DNA from: an uncultured Lachnospiraceae bacterium
Lineage (GTDB): Bacteria > Bacillota > Clostridia > Lachnospirales > Lachnospiraceae
Direction of reading: 5' to 3'
NCBI GenBank assembly: GCA_910576535.1
Contig: CAJTKK010000005.1
Span: 101,136-165,135 of the forward strand
Length of the DNA stretch: 64,000 nucleotides
Part shown: piece by piece, positions 58,920-64,000 of the stretch
How the letters are laid out: every line of letters starts with the position of its first letter
Numbering within the stretch: position 1 is the stretch's first letter
Made by a program: the position numbers and the translations under genes
The notes under the pieces: model-generated
The model's input: the letters and a program-made list of their open reading frames with translations, nothing else
Database searches by the model: none
What the model was told of the DNA's origin: nothing

Positions 58920-61316
58920 TTACAACTTTTTCAATTTTGCAAATGCCGCGTACATAATTTTCTGCCCGGCTCCGTCAAATACCACGGTTACCTGATAATC
59001 CCTTGCGCCTTTTTCCAGTTTCATTACAGTGCCTTCCCCATACTTAATATGCTTTACCCTGTCCCCGACCCCATAATTGATCTCACCGCTTCCCGGCGTT
59101 CCCTTTGACAGGCCGCTGACATCCTTAAGGCTTCCCAGCCCACCGCCTGCAATAAACGGCCGGTTCTCCGCCGGGGTCCGTTTTGGCGCCGCTGTCGCCC
59201 TCGGCCTTGCCCTGCCAGGGATAGTCTTTGGTTTATCAAAAACTTTCTGATATTCTTCCGGCGCCCCGCCCCTGGAGAATCCTTTCTCCAAAGAAACATA
59301 ATCCACGCCAAAAGGTTTGGATTTAAACCTCATTTTTTCACTGGAATCCTCTTCATATTCCGTGCGGTCCCATTTTTTTACAACAGGCGCTTTATGATCC
59401 AAAAGGTTTTCAGGAATTTCTTTTACAAAACGGCTCACCGGATTATACTGCGTCTCCCCCCGGAGCATCCGTTGCCTTGCACATGTTAATGTCAGCTCCT
59501 CCTTGGCTCTCGTAATCCCTACATAGGCAAGCCTCCGTTCTTCTTCCATATCTTCATCGCTATCGGAAGTCACCGCCATATACCCCGGAAACACACCATC
59601 TTCCATGCCTGTCAGATAAACATGAGGGAATTCCAGGCCTTTGGCGCTATGCAGCGTCATCAGCAATACCCTGCTGCTGTCGCCCTCAATGCGGTCAATA
59701 TCCGCCACTAAAGCCACTTCTTCCAAAAACTCGCTAAGCGAAGCCTCTTCATGTATCTCTTCATAAGACACTATCTTGCTGATCAGCTCATCAATATTAT
59801 GGATTCTGTCCTCCGCATCCTCTTCATCCGAACTCTCCAGTTCCTTCACATACCCGGTGGACTCAATGATATCCTTAATCAGCCCTTCCAGCCCGTAAAA
59901 TTCCAATTTGCTCCTAAAGCTTTGGATCATTGTCACAAAAGGCTCTAATTTTTTGACGCTTTTGCCGATTGAAGCAATCTGATCCGCCTCCCGCAACGCA
60001 TCATAAAAACTGATCCCCCTCATGTCCGCATATTCCTGCACCCGGGCAATCGTCGCAGCCCCTATTCCCCGCTTAGGTACATTAATAATCCTTTTTACTG
60101 CCACATCATCCCTGCCATTGTCCACTGTCTTCAGATAAGCCAGCATATCTTTAATTTCTCTTCTGGCATAAAAGTTCGTTCCGCCTACTACGTCATAAGG
60201 GATTCCTTCCAGGATAAACCGTTCCTCCAGCATACGTGCCTGGGCATTCGTCCTATAAAGAACTGCAAAATCACCGTAATCCGCCAAGCCCTCCCGCTTT
60301 TTCTTTGCCACGTCATCCGCAACAAACTCCGCTTCCTCATATGCCGTATCCAATTGCCTAAAATGCACTAAGCTTCCTTGCCCCTTTTTTGTCCAAAGAG
60401 CTTTCTCCTTACGCCCCATGTTATTTTTTATTACTGCATTTGCCGCATCCAGCACATTCTGGGTGGAACGGTAGTTCTGTTCCAGTTTAATTACCGCCGC
60501 TTCCGGATATACTTTTTCAAAATCCAGGATATTCCTGATATTTGCCCCCCGGAATTTATAAATCGACTGGTCGTCATCCCCTACCACACAAAGATTCCTA
60601 TACTTATCCGCCAGCAGCCGTATCAGCTCAAACTGGGCTGTATTCGTATCCTGGTACTCGTCCACCATAATGTAACGGAATCTGTCCTGATAGCTGTTTA
60701 ACACTTCCGGGCAGCTTTTAAAAAGCTCTACCGTTTTCACGATCAAATCATCAAAATCCAGGGCATTGTTCTTTCTAAGCGTCTCCTGATATTCCGTATA
60801 AGCTTTTGCAATTTTCTCTTTATGGTAATCCCCCATCGCCTGTAACTGATATTCCGCCGGGGAAACTAATTCATCCTTTGCAGAAGATATTGCACTTAAA
60901 ATTGTTCTTTCCTTTAACATCTTCGTATCCATCTGCAAACGTTTGCAGACGTCTTTCATTACCGTCTTCTGGTCGTCTGTGTCATAAATCGTAAAATTGT
61001 TGTCAAACCCTATATGGTCTATGTACCTATGCAGAATCCGCACACAGGTGGAATGAAAAGTAGATACCCATACTTGGCTGGAACCATGCCCGATAATCGA
61101 ATCCACACGCTCCCTCATCTCCCCCGCCGCCTTATTCGTGAAAGTAATCGCCATAATGTTATACGGCTGAACCCCTATTTCATCTATCAGATAGGCAATC
61201 CTGTGAGTCAGCGCCCTGGTCTTCCCGCTTCCCGCCCCTGCCAAAAGGAGTACCGGCCCATCTACCGTAAATACACCCTGCTTCTGCTGTTCATTCAATG
61301 TATCATAAATACTCAT
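58920..61316 (-). CDS. pcrA: UvrD/PcrA-family ATP-dependent DNA helicase
   Basis: A 798-residue superfamily 1A helicase that unwinds DNA 3'-5' in repair and displaces RecA. Motifs in order: Walker A LLAGAGSGKTRALTHR near 23-38; AITFTNKAAGEMRER (Ia); MVDEYQDTNTAQFELI (II); VVGDDDQSIYKFRGA (III); IKLEQNYRS (IV); VLLMTLHSAKGLEFPHVYL (V) and EERRLAYVGITRAKEELTL (VI). The C-terminal 150 residues include the usual Tudor-like end (YGVGDRVKHIKYGEGTVMKL) that binds RNA polymerase. Its length matches Firmicutes PcrA. Confidence 0.96.
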   Translation of the reverse strand: MSIYDTLNEQQKQGVFTVDGPVLLLAGAGSGKTRALTHRIAYLIDEIGVQPYNIMAITFTNKAAGEMRERVDSIIGHGSSQVWVSTFHSTCVRILHRYIDHIGFDNNFTIYDTDDQKTVMKDVCKRLQMDTKMLKERTILSAISSAKDELVSPAEYQLQAMGDYHKEKIAKAYTEYQETLRKNNALDFDDLIVKTVELFKSCPEVLNSYQDRFRYIMVDEYQDTNTAQFELIRLLADKYRNLCVVGDDDQSIYKFRGANIRNILDFEKVYPEAAVIKLEQNYRSTQNVLDAANAVIKNNMGRKEKALWTKKGQGSLVHFRQLDTAYEEAEFVADDVAKKKREGLADYGDFAVLYRTNAQARMLEERFILEGIPYDVVGGTNFYARREIKDMLAYLKTVDNGRDDVAVKRIINVPKRGIGAATIARVQEYADMRGISFYDALREADQIASIGKSVKKLEPFVTMIQSFRSKLEFYGLEGLIKDIIESTGYVKELESSDEEDAEDRIHNIDELISKIVSYEEIHEEASLSEFLEEVALVADIDRIEGDSSRVLLMTLHSAKGLEFPHVYLTGMEDGVFPGYMAVTSDSDEDMEEERRLAYVGITRAKEELTLTCARQRMLRGETQYNPVSRFVKEIPENLLDHKAPVVKKWDRTEYEEDSSEKMRFKSKPFGVDYVSLEKGFSRGGAPEEYQKVFDKPKTIPGRARPRATAAPKRTPAENRPFIAGGGLGSLKDVSGLSKGTPGSGEINYGVGDRVKHIKYGEGTVMKLEKGARDYQVTVVFDGAGQKIMYAAFAKLKKL

Positions 61317-61456
61317 ATAATTTCGTCTAATCCTTTTCGTTTTTGGTTTTTATACAGCGTTTTGATCCCTTTCTAATTATGTATCCATCCCAAGGCAGCA
61401 AACCGTCCGGACATGCCTTTATGCGCACCCGGCGGCTGCCGCAGGGGGTTATGCCC

Positions 61457-62713
61457 TTACTGGATATCGCTTTCATTAAAGGGATCGCCGCACTCCGGAC
61501 AGAACTTAGGCAGGTTCTTAGGATCTTCCGGCTCCCATCCACATTTATCGCACCGGTAAAGCGCTTCCCCCGCCGGCTTTTTTGCCCCGCATTCGCTGCA
61601 GAACTTTCCTTTATTTATCTGCCCGCAGCCGCATACCCAGCCTGCCGCACCGCCCGGCCTGCCGTCTTGCCCTTGCCGCACCCCGGAAACTCCTGCCGCC
61701 TGCTGCTGCCCCATGGAAAATAATGCATTGGCATTCATGCCGCCCGCCATATTGGCCATATTCATCCCGGCAAATGCCATCATCGGCCCTGCAGCCGTGT
61801 TGGAAGCCGCCGCCCGCATCGCATCCGCCTGCGCATTGGCAAGATTGGCCGCTGCCATGCCAGGATTACGGTATACCGCTGTCCTTTGCATTTCTTTAAT
61901 CATGGCCTCGTCTTCTTCCGGCGCTTTTACCGAATTCATCCCGAAAGAAACCATGGTAATGCCTCTTAGCCCCGACCATTTAGCGGAAAGCTCCTTATTT
62001 AATATTTCTACCAGCTCCGCCGTATGCTTTGGGATAGAACTGTACCTTATGCCCATCTCCGAGATCCTCGCAAACGCCGGCTGTAAAGCGGTCAGCAGCT
62101 CTGTTTTCAACTGGCTTTCTATTTCATTTTTCAGAAAACTGCCGGTTATATTCCCGCACACATTCTTATAAAACAAAAGCGGATCCGTAATCCTATAGGA
62201 ATACTCCCCGTTGCACCGCAGTGTAATGTCAATATCCAGCCCGATATTCGTATCCACTACACGAAAAGGCACCGGGCTGGCTGTGCCGTATTTATTCCCC
62301 ATAATCTCCTTTGTATTAAAGAAATAAACCCTTTGTTCTTTTGCCGTATCGCCCCCAAAAGTAAAGCGTCTGCCGATCATTTCAAAAGTATCGCCCAGGC
62401 TCTCCCCAAAATCCCCATAAAGCAGGCTGGCTTCCGAAGAAGTATCATAAACAAACTCCCCTGCCTCCGCGCAAAACTCCACGACCTTCCCCTGATCAAC
62501 AATCAACATGCACTGGCCTTCGTTCACAGCCACTACGGAACCATTGCTTATAATATTGTCTTCCCCTTTGCTATTGCTCCCTTTCCCGTTTACTCTCTTC
62601 TTTCCCCTTGCCGCCAAAACTTCGTTATCTAATGCATCGCAGTAAAAATATTCCCTCCACTGGTCTGCCATGACCGTACTTACCGCACCCTTAATTGCTT
62701 TTATCAATCCCAT
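61457..62713 (-). CDS. SPFH-domain protein with C-terminal zinc ribbons (YdjI/virion-core-like)
   Basis: A 418-residue protein. The N-terminal 290 residues form an SPFH-like domain of the YdjI type: GLIKAIKGAVSTVMADQWRE, IISNGSVVAVNEGQCMLIVD, RVVDTNIGLDIDITLRCNGE and a helical AKWSGLRGITMVSFGMNSV. A Gly/Ala/Met-rich linker follows (MMAFAGMNMANMAGGMNANA), and two zinc ribbons end it: VCGCGQINKGKFCSECGAKK and YRCDKCGWEP with FCPECGDPF. Relatives organise membranes or scaffold envelope-stress complexes in Bacillus (YdjF-YdjI). No partner gene is near. Confidence 0.88.
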   Translation of the reverse strand: MGLIKAIKGAVSTVMADQWREYFYCDALDNEVLAARGKKRVNGKGSNSKGEDNIISNGSVVAVNEGQCMLIVDQGKVVEFCAEAGEFVYDTSSEASLLYGDFGESLGDTFEMIGRRFTFGGDTAKEQRVYFFNTKEIMGNKYGTASPVPFRVVDTNIGLDIDITLRCNGEYSYRITDPLLFYKNVCGNITGSFLKNEIESQLKTELLTALQPAFARISEMGIRYSSIPKHTAELVEILNKELSAKWSGLRGITMVSFGMNSVKAPEEDEAMIKEMQRTAVYRNPGMAAANLANAQADAMRAAASNTAAGPMMAFAGMNMANMAGGMNANALFSMGQQQAAGVSGVRQGQDGRPGGAAGWVCGCGQINKGKFCSECGAKKPAGEALYRCDKCGWEPEDPKNLPKFCPECGDPFNESDIQ

Positions 62714-62922
62714 CCCTGTTCTTCCTCCATAGCAGCCCGAAACGGCTGCCCCTTCCTGTTTTAATGAATATTATTATAACTAGTTTAGGCAAGAATGTCT
62801 AGCCAAGAATAAAGGCGGAAAACGCATCCCCATTTGCCGGCATGACCGTCCCCGTCCATGTACAAGCACACTTTTCCGGTTTTTTTTATATAATAAAACA
62901 TCTATTGAATCATGGAGGGATT

Positions 62923-63519
62923 ATGGAAAAAATGCAAAAAAAGAACACCTGTCTTTTCTTACGTAAGTTTACCGCCCTTAGCTTATGCCTCATCTTTATC
63001 TGCTCTATTTTAGCCGGGTGCGGCAAAGCTTCTGCAGAAAGCTCCGACGGCTCCCTTACCAAAGTGACCTTAAATGAAGTGGCTCATTCTATTTTTTATG
63101 CCCCTATGTATGTCGCGATCGAAGAAGGTTATTTTTCCGAAGAGGGAATCGACCTGACCCTTATTACCGGGTTTGGTGCGGACAAAACAATGACAGCCGT
63201 GCTTTCCGGCGAAGCCGACATTGGCTTTATGGGAAGCGAAAGCACTATCTATACCTATTTGGAAGGCGCACAGGATTATGTCGTCAACTTTGCCCAGCTT
63301 ACCCAGCGCGCCGGGAATTTCCTCGTATCCAGGGAACCTGCAAAAAATTTTTCATGGGATATGCTGAAAGGAAAAAATGTACTCGGCGGAAGAGCTGGCG
63401 GGATGCCCAGCCACGATGTAACATGGGAACACATCAAAGGGATTTATGAGTGGACAATCCGGAAAGCCCCGGATTTAAAGGTTTTTAAATATGAGGAAAA
63501 GGTTGTTTCCGTCTCATAG
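62923..63519 (+). pseudogene. truncated NMT1/SsuA-type ABC substrate-binding lipoprotein
   Basis: A 198-codon frame starting with GGAGGG 3 bases before the ATG at 62923. The N-terminus has a lipoprotein signal (FTALSLCLIFICSILAGCGK) and then the NMT1-type binding domain: VTLNEVAHSIFYAPMYVAIE, EGYFSEEGIDLTLITGFGAD, VLSGEADIGFMGSESTIYTY and VLGGRAGGMPS. Complete proteins have about 330 residues. After about residue 172 the family pattern ends, and an unrelated tail (DVTWEHIKGIYEWTIRKAPD, LKVFKYEEKVVSVS) runs to the stop. A deletion or insertion has therefore cut the gene; no permease or ATPase follows. Confidence 0.75.
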
Positions 63520-63624
63520 CATAACTGCATTTACTCACTTTGCCAGAAGAAGGACAGGCCAAGACCGGGAGCCTCTCAAAATCTATATGGGGCGCTCACT
63601 AAAATACTGTTGTAAAATATGCTG

Positions 63625-63653
63625 TTGAATTTTACATCAAATCAGGGTATACT
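63625..63653 (+). promoter_or_regulatory. promoter of the toxin-antitoxin pair
   Basis: TTGAAT (63625-63630) and TATACT (63648-63653) are 17 bases apart, 25 bases upstream of the antitoxin ATG. AAAGGAG follows at 63663-63669. Confidence 0.65.
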
Positions 63654-63678
63654 AAGGGTAAGAAAGGAGAATGTGATT

Positions 63679-63939
63679 ATGCCGAATATCAAACCAATCT
63701 CTGATTTGAGGAATTACAGTGATGTGCTCCGTGACGTATCTGTGGGCGCACCGGTCTTTCTCACCAAAAACGGACGCGGACGCTATGCAATCATTGACAT
63801 GCAGGACTATGAAAGAACACGGGCGACCCTGAAACTCATGGGCGAACTTGCAAAAGGGAAAAAATCTGGAGAGGAAAAGGGATGGTTTTCGTCCTCGGAT
63901 GTGAGGGCACATTTCCGGGCAAAGGCAAATGAAGAATAA
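63679..63939 (+). CDS. Phd/YefM-type antitoxin
   Basis: An 86-residue antitoxin. The N-terminal half is the DNA-binding Phd/YefM fold: MPNIKPISDLRNYSDVLRDV, SVGAPVFLTKNGRGRYAIID and MQDYERTRATLKLMGELAKG. The C-terminal part (KSGEEKGWFSSSDVRAHFRA) is the flexible segment that wraps and blocks the toxin. Such antitoxins also repress their own operon. AAAGGAG lies 9 bases before the ATG at 63679. The toxin gene starts inside its last codons. Confidence 0.92.
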   Translation: MPNIKPISDLRNYSDVLRDVSVGAPVFLTKNGRGRYAIIDMQDYERTRATLKLMGELAKGKKSGEEKGWFSSSDVRAHFRAKANEE

Positions 63940-64000
63940 CATTTATTACTCCCCGGAAGCCCAGAACGACCTGGACGAAATCTGGGAGTATATTACCTTT
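63929..64000 (+). CDS. RelE/ParE-family toxin, cut by the window edge
   Basis: The gene starts at ATG 63929, overlapping the antitoxin end by 11 bases, and runs off the window. The 24 visible residues, MKNNIYYSPEAQNDLDEIWE then YITF, match the start of ParE/RelE toxins (YSPEAQNDLDEIWEYI). ParE proteins poison DNA gyrase and RelE proteins cut mRNA on the ribosome; this opening favours ParE. The frame overlap and the pairing with a Phd/YefM antitoxin support the call. Confidence 0.88.
   Translation, partial: MKNNIYYSPEAQNDLDEIWEYITF

Noticed and set aside
63679..64000. HigBA-type order (toxin first)
   Set aside because: The antitoxin is first and has the Phd/YefM fold; the toxin overlaps its 3' end, which is the ParDE/RelBE order.

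Overview
The window reads as a chromosomal segment of a Gram-positive anaerobe of the class Clostridia, most likely a gut Lachnospiraceae. The reasons are strong AGGAGG-type ribosome sites, moderate G+C, the long single-chain Firmicutes PurL, QueH-type queuosine synthesis, a Cys-rich DUF6485 protein and the clostridial style of operons. No phylogenetic marker settles the genus.

Layout. 0-1.2 kb: an AT-rich accessory patch (Uma2 endonuclease, ParB-like protein, remnants). 1.5-1.75 kb: tRNA-Val and tRNA-Met with a near-consensus promoter and a terminator. 1.9-9.1 kb: carA-carB-queH-argS, read leftward from a promoter at 9.1 kb. 9.1-18 kb: a GtrII-like membrane protein, purL, a tandem pair of M14 aspartoacylase-like genes (one without the zinc motif) with a TetR regulator, and a small unknown protein. 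18-22.5 kb, rightward: a 755-residue cyclic-nucleotide-binding protein, an MFS transporter with a perfect palindrome over its -35 box, and a VanZ protein.

22.9-33 kb is the first highlight. One leftward cluster encodes an Sfp-type phosphopantetheinyl transferase, an RsbW-like kinase, a Cys-rich protein, a STAS anti-anti-sigma protein, a one-module C-A-T-R nonribosomal peptide synthetase, a membrane-bound SpoIIE-type phosphatase, a dicarboxylate-type symporter carrying a degenerate RsbW-like domain, and a cNMP-binding protein. Kinase, antagonist and phosphatase of a partner switch sit with a synthetase likely to release an aldehyde or alcohol, and no sigma factor is present.

33.1-39.7 kb: an in-phase 84-bp tandem repeat array, then a LacI-controlled alpha-glucoside operon with two visible operators. 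39.8-43.3 kb: a WYL-VOC-GyrI-TfoX operon and an HTH protein fused to a desulfoferrodoxin-like domain.

43.7-56.5 kb is the second highlight, an accessory island. Its centre is a 1203-residue protein that joins a Clp-type AAA+ domain, a receiver-like domain, an FtsH-type AAA+ domain and an M41 metallopeptidase domain without membrane helices. It is grouped with an RNase H, a lone receiver protein, a short hydrophobic protein, a PPP-type phosphatase and an unknown protein. Decayed copies of the AAA domain and of the hydrophobic protein lie farther along. A zinc-ribbon sigma factor with a membrane anchor, an Mrr endonuclease and a broken KilA-N gene follow.

56.6-64 kb: RlmD, an acidic membrane protein, PcrA helicase, an SPFH/zinc-ribbon protein, a truncated NMT1-type lipoprotein and a toxin-antitoxin pair cut by the window edge. 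Coordinates use the starts I judge best from ribosome sites.
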